Source: Nocardioides sp. zg-DK7169
GTDB taxonomy: Bacteria; Actinomycetota; Actinomycetes; Propionibacteriales; Nocardioidaceae
Assembly: GCF_013155365.1 (NCBI RefSeq)
Contig: NZ_JABJRA010000003.1
Span: forward strand, 124,001-188,000
Reading direction: 5' to 3'
DNA: 64,000 nucleotides
This document shows positions 49,530 through 58,387 of this stretch, one piece after another; the stretch's first letter is position 1, and every line of letters starts with the position of its first letter. A program made the translations under genes and the position numbers. The notes under the pieces were generated by a model. It saw only the letters and a program-made list of their open reading frames with translations, was not told the origin of the DNA and searched no databases.

Positions 49530-50461
49530 GGGGCGAGCTCCCGTCCGGTGAGCTGGAGGAAGACGTCCTCGAGGTTGCGGGCCCCGAGGTTGAGCGACTC
49601 GGGCAGCACGTCGTGCTCGGCGCACCACGCGGAGATCTTCGCCAGCGTGGTGCCGTCGGCCGGGCCGCTCACCAGCATGCTGAGGTCGTCGACCTGGCTC
49701 ACCGAGGTGCCGTCGCCGAGCACCCGCCGCAACGAGTCGGGGGCACCGGGCGGGAACGGCCGGGTCACCACGAGCCGGATGGTCGCGACCGAGCCGCCGC
49801 GCGTCAGCTCCAGCGGGGTGCCGGAGGCCACCAGCCGGCCGTGGTCGACGATGTGGACGTGGTCGGCGAGGCGCTCGGCCTCCTCCATGTAGTGCGTGGT
49901 GAGCACCACGGTGACGCCGTCGCGGCGCAGCTCGGCGAGCAGCTCCCAGATGGTGCGGCGCATCTGCGGGTCGACGCCCGCGGTGGGCTCGTCGACGAAG
50001 ACCACCTCGGGGCGCCCGACCAGGGCCATCGCCAGGCCGAGGCGCTGCTGCTGGCCGCCGGAGAGGCGGCGGTACGGCGTACGCCCGCACTCCTCCAGGC
50101 CGAGCCGCTCGGAGAGCAGGTCCAGGTCGAGGGGGTGCGCGTGCAGCCGCGCGACGTGTCGCAGCATCTCGCTGGCGCGCACGCCGCTCCAGGCGCCGCC
50201 GGACTGCAGCATCACGCCGATCCGGGGGAGCAGCTCGCGGCGCTGGCGCACCGGGTCCAGCCCGAGCACGCGGACCGTGCCGGCCTGGGGCTTGCGGTAG
50301 CCCTCGCAGGTCTCGAGGGTCGTGGTCTTCCCGGCCCCGTTGGGGCCGAGGACAGCGGTGATGGTGTGGCGTTCGACGGTCAGGGACAGGTCGTCGACTG
50401 CGACCTTGTCGCCGTACCTCATCACCAGCCCGTCGACAGCCACTGCAGGGGCGTCGGGCAC
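49526..50461 (-). CDS. ABC transporter ATP-binding protein (DrrA/CcmA-like)
   Basis: A 311-aa ATPase. Walker A LGPNGAGKTTT, signature RLSGGQQQRLGLAMAL and Walker B VVFVDEPTAGVDP, followed by the H-loop TTHYMEEAE. A C-terminal extension of about 90 residues is typical of DrrA-type exporters. GTG start at 50461. Located between ctaA and the suf region, an arrangement common in actinobacteria. Confidence 0.93.
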   Translation of the reverse strand: MPDAPAVAVDGLVMRYGDKVAVDDLSLTVERHTITAVLGPNGAGKTTTLETCEGYRKPQAGTVRVLGLDPVRQRRELLPRIGVMLQSGGAWSGVRASEMLRHVARLHAHPLDLDLLSERLGLEECGRTPYRRLSGGQQQRLGLAMALVGRPEVVFVDEPTAGVDPQMRRTIWELLAELRRDGVTVVLTTHYMEEAERLADHVHIVDHGRLVASGTPLELTRGGSVATIRLVVTRPFPPGAPDSLRRVLGDGTSVSQVDDLSMLVSGPADGTTLAKISAWCAEHDVLPESLNLGARNLEDVFLQLTGRELAP

Positions 50462-50521
50462 GAGCCCAGTCTAGGGATCGCCCGCAGCGGGCCTGGCGAG
50501 GGGCCTGCGGCGGACGCCGCC

Positions 50522-50527
50522 TAGGGT
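50522..50527 (+). promoter_or_regulatory. -10 box TAGGGT, leaderless membrane protein gene
   Basis: TAGGGT ends 7 nt before the GTG at 50535; no Shine-Dalgarno is present. Confidence 0.45.
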
Positions 50528-50534
50528 CTATGGC

Positions 50535-50891
50535 GTGAACGTGTGGCTCTTCGGCATCACCCTCGCCCTGACCGCGCTCGGCGTGATCGCCACGATCGTC
50601 CTGCTGGTCAAGGACGAGACGGCCGGCGACCCCACCTTCGCGCTGCTCGCCGTGCTCGAGGTGGTGCTCCTCGTCCAGGTCGTGTGGGGTCTCTCGTCCA
50701 TGTCCGGGGACTCGATGGACAAGGCGACGTTCGTGGGCTACCTGATCGCGGTGCCGCTGATCGTGCCGCTCGGGGCGTTCTGGTCCCTCGCCGAACGCAC
50801 CCGGGCCGGGACCGCCGTCCTGCTCGTGGCCCTGGTGACCGTGGCCGCGCTCCAGCTGCGCGTGGACAGCCTGTGGGGCGTCGGTGCGTGA
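50535..50891 (+). CDS. Small integral membrane protein
   Basis: A 118-aa protein with four hydrophobic segments (LFGITLALTALGVIATIVLLV, then about 37-56, 68-86 and 92-108). No named family is recognised. GTG at 50535. Its last codons overlap the next gene by 8 bp, so the two small membrane proteins are made together. Conserved gene pairs of this sort upstream of suf occur in actinobacteria, but the role is unknown. Confidence 0.75.
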   Translation: MNVWLFGITLALTALGVIATIVLLVKDETAGDPTFALLAVLEVVLLVQVVWGLSSMSGDSMDKATFVGYLIAVPLIVPLGAFWSLAERTRAGTAVLLVALVTVAALQLRVDSLWGVGA

Positions 50892-51276
50892 GCTCGGCGC
50901 CGGTCCGGGGCGGATCCTGGTCGCGGTCTACTCGGTCTTCGCGATCGCCGCGACCGGCCGTTCGCTGACCCAGCTCCTGATCGACGCCGACCGAGCGCCG
51001 CTGGCGTACACGCTCTCCCTGGTCGCCGCGATCATCTACATCGTCGCGACCGCCTGCCTGGTCATCGGCGGCCCCACCGCCTGGCGCGTCGCCGTCGGCG
51101 CCTGCCTGGTCGAGGCCGTCGGCGTGCTGGGGATCGGCACGCTGTCCTTCGTCGCGCCGGACCTGTTCCCCGACCGCACCGTGTGGTCGCACTTCGGCCA
51201 GGGCTACGCCTTCCTGCCGCTGGTGCTGCCCTTCGCCGGCCTGTGGTGGCTGCGCCGGACCGCGCCCGGCCGCTGA
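50884..51276 (+). CDS. Small integral membrane protein
   Basis: A 130-aa protein with about four hydrophobic helices (ILVAVYSVFAIAATGRSL, LAYTLSLVAAIIYIVATACLV, AVGACLVEAVGVLGIGTLSF, FLPLVLPFAGLWWL). GTG start, 8-bp overlap with the preceding gene. No recognised family; the polar loop DLFPDRTVWSHFGQGYAF is the most conserved-looking part. A terminator follows. Confidence 0.75.
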   Translation: MRELGAGPGRILVAVYSVFAIAATGRSLTQLLIDADRAPLAYTLSLVAAIIYIVATACLVIGGPTAWRVAVGACLVEAVGVLGIGTLSFVAPDLFPDRTVWSHFGQGYAFLPLVLPFAGLWWLRRTAPGR

Positions 51277-51281
51277 TCCCG

Positions 51282-51302
51282 GCGCCGGAGCCGCTCCGGC
51301 GC
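51282..51302 (+). terminator. Terminator between membrane genes and sufR
   Basis: GCGCCGGAG-CCG-CTCCGGCGC is a perfect 9-3-9 hairpin, 5 bp after the stop of the second membrane protein gene. Confidence 0.7.
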
Positions 51303-51305
51303 GGG

Positions 51306-51356
51306 TAAGGGTTGCCTTCCTTGAAGGTGCCGAACCAATAACGGCACACTGGTGTT
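51306..51356 (+). promoter_or_regulatory. suf promoter/operator region
   Basis: Three symmetric elements lie in the 50 bp before the sufR GTG. (1) 51306-51324 fits the degenerate IdeR/DtxR box TwAGGTwAGsCTwACCTwA at 14 of 19 positions. (2) Within it, CCTTC-CTT-GAAGG is a perfect 5-3-5 repeat. (3) ACAC-TG-GTGT at 51346-51355 sits just before the start, and CACA-N7-TGTG runs across it. SufR is known to repress its own operon from a site in this position; which element it uses here is not decided by sequence alone. Confidence 0.5.
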
Positions 51357-52067
51357 GTGGAATTGATCGAGGGACGCCTGCGAGGGGACGACCTGCCGAC
51401 CCGGCAGCGCGTCGCCCGCTCGATCCTCGACAACGGCCCCTCGACCGCCGCCGACCTCGCCGAGCGCCTCGACCTCACGCCGGCCGCCGTACGCCGCCAC
51501 CTCGACCTGCTGGTCGACGACGGGCAGGTCGAGGCGCGCGAGCCGCGTGCCCACGGCCAGCGCGGCCGCGGCCGCCCGGCGAAGGTGTTCGCACTGACCG
51601 AGGTCGGTCGCGACCACTTCGACCAGGCCTACGACGACCTGGCCGTGCAGGCGCTGCGCTACCTGGCCGAGACCGGGGGCGAGGAGGCGGTCCGGGAATT
51701 CTCGCGACGTCGCGTGGCGTTCATCGAGGACAGGTTCCACCGGGTCAGCGCCGCCGACCCGTCCCTGGGCCCCGCCGAGGTGCTCGCCCGCGTCTTCACC
51801 GACGAGGGCTACGCCGCGGCGGTGCGCGACCTGGGCCCGATCAACGGCAAGCCGATGGGGGAGCAGCTGTGCCAGCAGCACTGCCCGGTCTCCCACGTGG
51901 CCCACGAGTTCCCGCAGCTGTGCGAGGCAGAGACCGAGGCGATCAGCCGGGTCCTCGGACGCCACGTCCAGCGACTGGCGACGATCGCCCACGGCGACGG
52001 CGTCTGCACCACGAGCATCCCGAACGTTTCGAGCACCACCAATGAGAAGGAGCAGGTCACTCCATGA
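51357..52067 (+). CDS. sufR: SufR-type Fe-S cluster-sensing repressor
   Basis: A 236-aa ArsR/DeoR-like regulator that represses the suf operon when Fe-S clusters are plentiful. Winged helix-turn-helix at residues about 29-50 ([20 protein letters not shown]) with wing [15 protein letters not shown]. Candidate cluster ligands Cys172, Cys176, Cys189 and Cys217 lie in the C-terminal half, in the SufR arrangement. GTG start; stop overlaps sufB by 4 bp (ATGA). First gene of the operon, so autoregulated. Confidence 0.92.
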   Translation: MELIEGRLRGDDLPTRQRVARSILDNGPSTAADLAERLDLTPAAVRRHLDLLVDDGQVEAREPRAHGQRGRGRPAKVFALTEVGRDHFDQAYDDLAVQALRYLAETGGEEAVREFSRRRVAFIEDRFHRVSAADPSLGPAEVLARVFTDEGYAAAVRDLGPINGKPMGEQLCQQHCPVSHVAHEFPQLCEAETEAISRVLGRHVQRLATIAHGDGVCTTSIPNVSSTTNEKEQVTP

Positions 52068-53482
52068 CCTCCATCGAGGAGCTGAACCCCGAGCTCAAGG
52101 GCATCGGTCGGTACGACTTCGGCTGGGCCGACCCCGACGTCGCGGGCGCCGAGGCGCAGCGCGGCCTCAACGAGCACGTCGTTCGCGACATCTCCGCCAA
52201 GAAGGACGAGCCCCAGTGGATGCTCGACCTTCGGCTCAAGGGGCTGAAGCTCTTCGGGCGCAAGCCGATGCCGACCTGGGGCTCCGACCTCGGCGGCATC
52301 GACTTCGACAACATCAAGTACTTCGTGCGCTCCTCGGAGAAGCAGGCCACCTCCTGGGAGGAGCTGCCCGAGGACATCAAGAACACCTACGACAAGCTCG
52401 GCATCCCCGAGGCGGAGAAGCAGCGCCTCGTCGCCGGCGTCGCGGCCCAGTACGAGTCCGAGGTCGTCTACCACTCGATCCGCGAGGACCTCGAGGAGCA
52501 GGGCGTCCTGTTCCTCGACACCGACACCGCGCTGAAGGAGCACCCGGAGCTCTTCCAGGAGTACTTCGGCACCGTCATCCCCGTCGGTGACAACAAGTTC
52601 GCCGCGCTCAACACCTCGGTGTGGTCCGGTGGCTCGTTCATCTACGTGCCCAAGGGCGTCCGCGTGGACATCCCGCTCCAGGCCTACTTCCGGATCAACA
52701 CCGAGAACATGGGCCAGTTCGAGCGCACGCTGATCATCGTCGACGAGGACGCCTACGTGCACTACGTCGAGGGCTGCACCGCACCGATCTACTCCTCGGA
52801 CTCGCTGCACTCCGCCGTGGTCGAGATCATCGTGAAGAAGGGCGGCCGCTGCCGCTACACGACGATCCAGAACTGGTCGAACAACGTCTACAACCTCGTC
52901 ACCAAGCGCGCGGTCTGCGAGGCCGGCGCGACGATGGAGTGGGTCGACGGCAACATCGGCTCCAAGGTGACGATGAAGTACCCGGCCGTCTACCTGATGG
53001 GCGAGCACGCCAAGGGCGAGACCCTGTCGATCGCGTTCGCCGGCGAGGGCCAGCACCAGGACGCCGGCGCCAAGATGGTCCACGCGGCCCCGCACACCTC
53101 CAGCTCGATCCTGAGCAAGTCGGTGGCGCGCGGCGGCGGCCGGACCTCCTACCGCGGCCTGATCCAGGTCAACGAGGGCGCCTACGGCTCGAAGTCCAAC
53201 GTGCTGTGCGACGCGCTGCTGGTCGACCAGATCAGCCGCTCCGACACCTACCCCTACGTCGACATCCGCGAGGACGACGTGTCGATGGGCCACGAGGCGA
53301 GCGTCTCGAAGGTCTCCGACGACCAGCTCTTCTACCTGATGAGCCGGGGCATGGAGGAGGACGAGGCGATGGCGATGATCGTGCGCGGCTTCGTCGAGCC
53401 GATCGCCAAGGAGCTCCCCATGGAGTACGCCCTCGAGCTGAACCGCCTCATCGAGCTGCAGATGGAGGGCGCGGTCGGCTGA
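52064..53482 (+). CDS. sufB: Fe-S cluster assembly scaffold SufB
   Basis: A 472-aa beta-helix core protein of the SufBCD scaffold. The hallmark segments [54 protein letters not shown] and [20 protein letters not shown] are intact. The usual SufB intein of mycobacteria is absent. GAAGGAG upstream of the ATG is a strong RBS. Confidence 0.97.
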   Translation: MTSIEELNPELKGIGRYDFGWADPDVAGAEAQRGLNEHVVRDISAKKDEPQWMLDLRLKGLKLFGRKPMPTWGSDLGGIDFDNIKYFVRSSEKQATSWEELPEDIKNTYDKLGIPEAEKQRLVAGVAAQYESEVVYHSIREDLEEQGVLFLDTDTALKEHPELFQEYFGTVIPVGDNKFAALNTSVWSGGSFIYVPKGVRVDIPLQAYFRINTENMGQFERTLIIVDEDAYVHYVEGCTAPIYSSDSLHSAVVEIIVKKGGRCRYTTIQNWSNNVYNLVTKRAVCEAGATMEWVDGNIGSKVTMKYPAVYLMGEHAKGETLSIAFAGEGQHQDAGAKMVHAAPHTSSSILSKSVARGGGRTSYRGLIQVNEGAYGSKSNVLCDALLVDQISRSDTYPYVDIREDDVSMGHEASVSKVSDDQLFYLMSRGMEEDEAMAMIVRGFVEPIAKELPMEYALELNRLIELQMEGAVG

Positions 53483-53526
53483 TGCCGGCCCGTCCTTCGT
53501 CCACCCCGTTCGTAGAAAGAAGATCC

Positions 53527-54717
53527 GTGACTGCAATCGACACTGCGCGCGACAGCGTGGAGTCCGCCCTCGAGCTGACGCCGGTGGACTCCCACCTGCA
53601 CCCCGAGGGCTCCTTCGACGTCTCCGACCACCCGGTCCCGACCGGTCGTGAGGAGATCTGGCGCTTCACCCCGCTCAAGCGACTGCGCGACCTGCACGGC
53701 GAGGCCGTCTACGGCACCGGCACCACCCAGGTCACCTGGACCACCCCCGAGGGCGTCCGGGTCGCGTCGGTCGAGGGCGAGGAGGCCCGCGCCCTGCGCG
53801 GCGTCAGCGGCTGGGTCCCCAACGACCGCTTCAGCGCCCGCGTGCTCGCCGAGACCCCCGCGACCCTGCTGGTCGACGTCCCGGCCGAGGCCGAGGTCGC
53901 CGAGCCGGTGGTGGTGACCCTCGACGGCACCGACGTGGAGGCCACCGAGGCCGGGCACGTCGTGCTGCGCTTCGGTCGTTTCTCCAAGGCGGTCGTGGTG
54001 CTCCAGCACCAGGGCCACGCCTCGCTCGCGCAGGTGGTCGAGGTGGTCGTCGGCGACGGTGCCCAGGTCTCGGTCATCTCGGTGCAGGACTGGGCCGACG
54101 ACGCCGTCCACCTCGCCCACCACGAGGCGAGCGTCGGGCGCGACGCGTCGTACAAGCACGTGGCGATCTCCTTCGGCGGCGACCTGGTCCGCATGGACGC
54201 CAACGTCACCTACGCCGGCCCCGGCGGCTCCGCGGAGATGTACGGCCTGTACTTCGCCGACGAGGGCCAGCACCTCGAGCACCGCCTCTTCGCCGATCAC
54301 ACCGCGCCGCGCACCAAGAGCAACGTCGTCTACAAGGGCGCGCTGCAGGGCGAGGGCGCCCACACCGTGTGGGTGGGCAACGTGCTGATCCGCAAGATCG
54401 CCGAGGGCATCGAGACCTACGAGGAGAACCGCAACCTCGTGCTCACCGACGGCTGCCAGGCCGACTCGGTGCCGAACCTGGAGATCGAGACCGGCGAGAT
54501 CGAGGGCGCCGGTCACGCCTCCGCCGTCGGTCGCTTCGACGACGAGCAGCTGTTCTACCTGCGCTCGCGCGGCATCTCCGAGCCCGAGGCCCGCCGCCTG
54601 GTCGTGCACGGCTTCTTCAACGACCTGATCCGCAAGATCGGCATCCCCTCCCTGGAGGAGAAGCTGATGAGCACGGTCGAGGACGAGCTGGCCAAGAACG
54701 TCCTGCGGGGCGCCTGA
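53527..54717 (+). CDS. sufD: Fe-S cluster assembly protein SufD
   Basis: A 396-aa SufD: EEIWRFTPLKRLRDLHG at the N-terminus, central beta-helix, then YGLYFADEGQHLEHRLFADH, TKSNVVYKGALQGEGAHTVW and the C-terminal LFYLRSRGISEPEARRLVV. GTG 53527 with the purine tract GAAAGAAGA 4-12 nt upstream. Partner of SufB and SufC. Confidence 0.95.
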   Translation: MTAIDTARDSVESALELTPVDSHLHPEGSFDVSDHPVPTGREEIWRFTPLKRLRDLHGEAVYGTGTTQVTWTTPEGVRVASVEGEEARALRGVSGWVPNDRFSARVLAETPATLLVDVPAEAEVAEPVVVTLDGTDVEATEAGHVVLRFGRFSKAVVVLQHQGHASLAQVVEVVVGDGAQVSVISVQDWADDAVHLAHHEASVGRDASYKHVAISFGGDLVRMDANVTYAGPGGSAEMYGLYFADEGQHLEHRLFADHTAPRTKSNVVYKGALQGEGAHTVWVGNVLIRKIAEGIETYEENRNLVLTDGCQADSVPNLEIETGEIEGAGHASAVGRFDDEQLFYLRSRGISEPEARRLVVHGFFNDLIRKIGIPSLEEKLMSTVEDELAKNVLRGA

Positions 54718-54719
54718 CC

Positions 54720-55055
54720 ATGGGCTTCGAACGCGTCTGCACCCTGGCCGAGGTGCCGGCCGACGAGGGCCTCGCGGTCACCGTCGACGGCATCGCGGTC
54801 GCGGTGGCCCGCGACGGCGACGAGGTGTACGCCGTGCAGGACCTGTGCAGCCACGCCGCCGTCGCGCTGAGCGAGGGCGAGGTCGCCGACTGCCAGATCG
54901 AGTGCTGGCTGCACGGCTCGCGCTTCGACCTGCGCACCGGCAAGCCGGTCGGCCCGCCGGCCATCGACCCGGTCGCGACCTTCCCGGTGGAGGTCCGCGA
55001 CGGCGCGGTCTACGTCGACGCCAGCACCACCCTGAACGGCGTACGGCCCGGCTGA
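54720..55055 (+). CDS. Rieske-type ferredoxin in suf operon
   Basis: A 111-aa biphenyl-dioxygenase-type Rieske ferredoxin. Ligands are Cys43, His45, Cys62 and His65 in LCSHAAVAL and ECWLHGSRFD. Such a ferredoxin recurs in actinobacterial suf operons and may supply electrons to cluster assembly or serve as a target. ATG 54720, 2 bp after the sufD stop. Confidence 0.9.
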   Translation: MGFERVCTLAEVPADEGLAVTVDGIAVAVARDGDEVYAVQDLCSHAAVALSEGEVADCQIECWLHGSRFDLRTGKPVGPPAIDPVATFPVEVRDGAVYVDASTTLNGVRPG

Positions 55056-55105
55056 GCAGCCGCCACCACGCCACCACGACTTTCGAACACAAGGAAGAGA
55101 CAACA

Positions 55106-55864
55106 ATGAGCACGCTGGAGATCAAGGACCTGCACGTCACGGTCGCGACCGAGGACGGCCCCAAGGAGATCCTCAAGGGCGTCACGCTGACCATCGGCGA
55201 CGGCGAGACCCACGCGATCATGGGCCCCAACGGGTCCGGCAAGTCCACGCTGGCCTACTCGATCGCGGGTCACCCGAAGTACACCGTCACCGGCGGCACG
55301 GTGCTCCTCGACGGCGAGGACGTGCTGGCCATGTCGGTCGACGAGCGCGCCCGCGCCGGCCTGTTCCTGGCCATGCAGTACCCCGTCGAGGTGCCCGGCG
55401 TCTCGGTGTCGAACTTCCTGCGCACCGCCAAGACCGCGGTCGACGGCGAGGCCCCCAAGCTGCGCACCTGGGTCAAGGACGTCAACGGCGCCCTGGAGCG
55501 GATGAACCTCGACACGACGTTCTCCCAGCGCTCGGTCAACGAGGGCTTCTCCGGCGGTGAGAAGAAGCGCCACGAGATCGCCCAGCTCGAGCTGCTCGAC
55601 CCGAAGGTCGCGATCCTCGACGAGACCGACTCCGGTCTCGACATCGACGCGCTCAAGGTCGTCTCGGACGGCGTCAACCGCTTCCGTGAGCAGGAGGGCA
55701 AGGGCGTCCTGCTGATCACCCACTACACCCGCATCCTGCGCTACATCCAGCCCGACAAGGTCCACGTCTTCGTCAACGGCCGCGTCGCCGAGCAGGGTGG
55801 CCCCGAGCTCGCCGAGCAGCTCGAGGCCGAGGGCTACGACAAGTACGTCAAGGCATCGGTCTGA
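55106..55864 (+). CDS. sufC: Fe-S cluster assembly ATPase SufC
   Basis: A 252-aa ABC ATPase that powers the SufBCD scaffold. Walker A GPNGSGKSTL, SufC-type signature FSGGEKKRHEIAQL, and Walker B VAILDETDSGLDIDALK. AAGGAAG precedes the ATG by 8 nt. Confidence 0.97.
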   Translation: MSTLEIKDLHVTVATEDGPKEILKGVTLTIGDGETHAIMGPNGSGKSTLAYSIAGHPKYTVTGGTVLLDGEDVLAMSVDERARAGLFLAMQYPVEVPGVSVSNFLRTAKTAVDGEAPKLRTWVKDVNGALERMNLDTTFSQRSVNEGFSGGEKKRHEIAQLELLDPKVAILDETDSGLDIDALKVVSDGVNRFREQEGKGVLLITHYTRILRYIQPDKVHVFVNGRVAEQGGPELAEQLEAEGYDKYVKASV

Positions 55865-55866
55865 GC

Positions 55867-57132
55867 ATGCCTGAGCTCACCGGTCTCCTCCCCGAGCTGG
55901 AGGTCATCCGCAAGGACTTCCCGATCCTCGAGCGCGAGCTCGCGGACGGGAAGCGCCTGGTGTACCTCGACAGCGCGAACACCTCGCAGAAGCCGCAGTG
56001 CGTCATCGACGCGATGGTCGACCACCTCGAGCGGCACAACGCGAACGTCGCCCGCGCGATGCACCAGCTCGGGGCCGAGTCCTCCGAGGCGTTCGAGGCG
56101 GCGCGCGACACGGTCGCGGCGTTCCTCAACGCCCCGAGCCGCGACGAGGTGATCTTCACCAAGAACGCCTCCGAGGCGCTCAACCTGGTGGCGAACACCC
56201 TGATGTGGGCGACCGGTGAGCTCGCGATCGGTGCCGGCGACGAGATCGTCATCACCGAGATGGAGCACCACTCCAACATCGTGCCGTGGCAGCTGCTCGC
56301 GGAGCGCAAGGGCGCGACGCTGCGCTGGTTCGGGCTCACCGACGAGGGCGAGCTCGACCTGTCGAACATCGACGAGCTGATCACCGAGCGCACCAAGGTG
56401 GTCTCGCTGACCTGGGTGTCGAACATGCTGGGCACCATCAACCCGGTCGCCGACATCGCCCGGCGCGCCCACGAGGTCGGCGCGATCGTGGTCGTCGACG
56501 CCTCCCAGGCCGCACCCCAGCTGCCCGTGGACGTCGTCGCCTCCGGCGCGGACCTGCTGGCCTTCACCGGCCACAAGGTCGTCGGCCCGACCGGCATCGG
56601 CGTGCTGTGGGGCCGCCGCGAGATCCTCGAGAAGCTGCCGCCGTTCCTCGGCGGCGGCGAGATGATCGAGACCGTCCGCATGGAGGGCTCGACCTACGCC
56701 GGCATCCCGCACAAGTTCGAGGCCGGTACGCCGCCGATCGTCGAGGCCGTCGGCCTCGGCGCCGCGCTGCAGTACCTCTCCTCGATCGGCCTGGAGGCGA
56801 TCCACGCCCACGAGCAGGCCATCACCGGCTATGCGCTCGAGGGCCTGCGGAGCGTGCCGGGGATGCGTGTCCTGGGCCCGCTGGACCCGACCCGCCGCGG
56901 CGGTGCGATCTCCTTCGAGCTCGACGGCGTGCACCCCCACGACATCGCCCAGGTCCTCGACTCACGCGGCATCGCCGTGCGGGCGGGCCACCACTGCGCG
57001 CGCCCCGCGCACGCCCGGTTCGGGGTGCAGAGCTCGACGCGGATGTCGTCGTACCTCTACACCACGCCGGCGGAGATCGACACGCTGATCGAGGGCCTCG
57101 AATACACCCGCTCCTACTTCAAGGTGGGCTGA
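55867..57132 (+). CDS. sufS: Cysteine desulfurase SufS
   Basis: A 421-aa group II PLP enzyme that takes sulfur from Cys. PLP Lys237 lies in FTGHKVVGPTGIG, His135/136 in EMEHHSNIVPW, and the persulfide Cys377 in RAGHHCARPAHARFG. ATG 2 bp after the sufC stop. It transfers sulfur to SufU, encoded next. Confidence 0.97.
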   Translation: MPELTGLLPELEVIRKDFPILERELADGKRLVYLDSANTSQKPQCVIDAMVDHLERHNANVARAMHQLGAESSEAFEAARDTVAAFLNAPSRDEVIFTKNASEALNLVANTLMWATGELAIGAGDEIVITEMEHHSNIVPWQLLAERKGATLRWFGLTDEGELDLSNIDELITERTKVVSLTWVSNMLGTINPVADIARRAHEVGAIVVVDASQAAPQLPVDVVASGADLLAFTGHKVVGPTGIGVLWGRREILEKLPPFLGGGEMIETVRMEGSTYAGIPHKFEAGTPPIVEAVGLGAALQYLSSIGLEAIHAHEQAITGYALEGLRSVPGMRVLGPLDPTRRGGAISFELDGVHPHDIAQVLDSRGIAVRAGHHCARPAHARFGVQSSTRMSSYLYTTPAEIDTLIEGLEYTRSYFKVG

Positions 57133-57139
57133 TCCGTCG

Positions 57140-57616
57140 ATGACTGCTGACCCGAACCTCGACTCGCTGTACCAGGAGATCATCCTGGACCACTACAAGA
57201 ACCCCCACCACAAGGGGCTCCGCGAGCCGTTCGGCGCCGAGGTGCACCACGTGAACCCCACCTGCGGCGACGAGATCACGCTGCGCGTCCACCTCGCCGA
57301 CGGCGCCGACGGTGCCGGCCCGGTCGTGGAGGACGTCTCCTACGACTCGGTGGGCTGCTCGATCTCCCAGGCGTCGGCCTCGGTGCTGACCGACCTGGTG
57401 ATCGGGCGACCGGTCTCCGACGCGATGGCCGTGCACGAGAGCTTCCTGACCCTGATGCAGGGCAAGGGCACGGTCGAGCCCGACGAGGACGTCCTCGAGG
57501 ACGGCATCGCGTTCGCCGGTGTCGCCAAGTTCCCGGCGCGCGTGAAGTGCGCGCTGCTTTCCTGGATGGCGTTCAAGGACGCCACCGCCCGAGTCACGGA
57601 GGAGAACCATGCCTGA
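57140..57616 (+). CDS. sufU: Zinc-dependent sulfur transfer protein SufU
   Basis: A 158-aa U-type protein. Zinc/sulfur ligands Cys42, Asp44, Cys73 and Cys137 are present in NPTCGDEI, GCSISQAS and VKCALLSW. It takes the persulfide from SufS. The stop overlaps sufT by 8 bp. Confidence 0.95.
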   Translation: MTADPNLDSLYQEIILDHYKNPHHKGLREPFGAEVHHVNPTCGDEITLRVHLADGADGAGPVVEDVSYDSVGCSISQASASVLTDLVIGRPVSDAMAVHESFLTLMQGKGTVEPDEDVLEDGIAFAGVAKFPARVKCALLSWMAFKDATARVTEENHA

Positions 57617-58022
57617 GACCGAGACCACCGCCGGCGAGACCGGCGCCGTGGACCACGGCGACCTGCCCGAGGTGCCCGCGGCCAACGGCCCGGTCAGCAC
57701 CTCGGCCAGCAGCTCCGTGGCCATCGACGACGTCACCGAGGCGATGAAGGACGTCGTCGACCCCGAGCTCGGCATCAACGTGGTCGACCTCGGCCTCGTC
57801 TACGGCGTGCACATCGACGAGAGCGCCAACGTCGTGCTGGACATGACGCTGACCTCCGCGGCCTGCCCGCTGACCGACGTCATCGAGGACCAGACCCACG
57901 GCGCGCTCGAGGGCATCGCCAACGACGTGGCGATCAACTGGGTCTGGATGCCGCCGTGGGGCCCGGACAAGATCACCGACGACGGTCGCGAGCAGCTGCG
58001 CGCCCTCGGCTTCAACGTCTGA
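57609..58022 (+). CDS. sufT: SufT/MIP18-family (DUF59) Fe-S maturation factor
   Basis: A 137-aa DUF59 protein: DVVDPELGINVVDLGLVYG and LTSAACPLTDVIEDQ with the conserved Cys, then WVWMPPWGPDKIT. Preceded by a 35-residue acidic, Pro/Ser-rich N-terminal extension. DUF59 proteins help load clusters onto targets. Translationally coupled to sufU. Confidence 0.93.
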   Translation: MPETETTAGETGAVDHGDLPEVPAANGPVSTSASSSVAIDDVTEAMKDVVDPELGINVVDLGLVYGVHIDESANVVLDMTLTSAACPLTDVIEDQTHGALEGIANDVAINWVWMPPWGPDKITDDGREQLRALGFNV

Positions 58023-58033
58023 GCCGCGACCTC

Positions 58034-58387
58034 GTGGACGCGGTGGAGAACTTCTGGCAGGTGGCGCGCTCCCACGCCCGGCTCCAGCCGCTGCCGGGGT
58101 ACTTCCCCGCGACCCCGGTGGGGGCGGTCCCGCCCCCGACCTGGTCCTTCGGTGAGGACCCCGCGCAGGCCGACGCCGGCCTGCGCGCCCTGATCGACGG
58201 CACCCTGACCACGCTCGAGGTGTCCCTGGCCGACCTCGAGGCCGCCGGCGTGCCGGTGCCCGAGGTCGGCACCCTGGGGATCGTGCTGGACGGCAGCGGG
58301 CACCCGCGCGCCCTCGTGGTCACCGAGCGGGTCGAGGTCGGCCCGGTCGAGGCCGTCGAGCACCTGCGCGTGCTGCACTCGCAGTGA
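58034..58387 (+). CDS. ASCH-like domain protein
   Basis: A 117-aa protein beginning VENFWQVARSHARL after a short start. A GTG at 58034 is used; GTG 58043 is equally possible. The segments PPTWSFGEDPAQADAGLRALIDGT and LGIVLDGSGHPRALVVTERVEV resemble an ASCH domain, a PUA-related fold linked to RNA binding. Confidence is moderate because the domain is short and ends soon after the second half begins. It follows sufT by 11 bp and overlaps the next gene by 4 bp (GTGA), so it is read with the suf operon. Confidence 0.5.
   Translation: MDAVENFWQVARSHARLQPLPGYFPATPVGAVPPPTWSFGEDPAQADAGLRALIDGTLTTLEVSLADLEAAGVPVPEVGTLGIVLDGSGHPRALVVTERVEVGPVEAVEHLRVLHSQ

Noticed and set aside
52064..53482. Intein in SufB
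   Set aside because: Length (472 aa) and uninterrupted motifs show that no intein is present.
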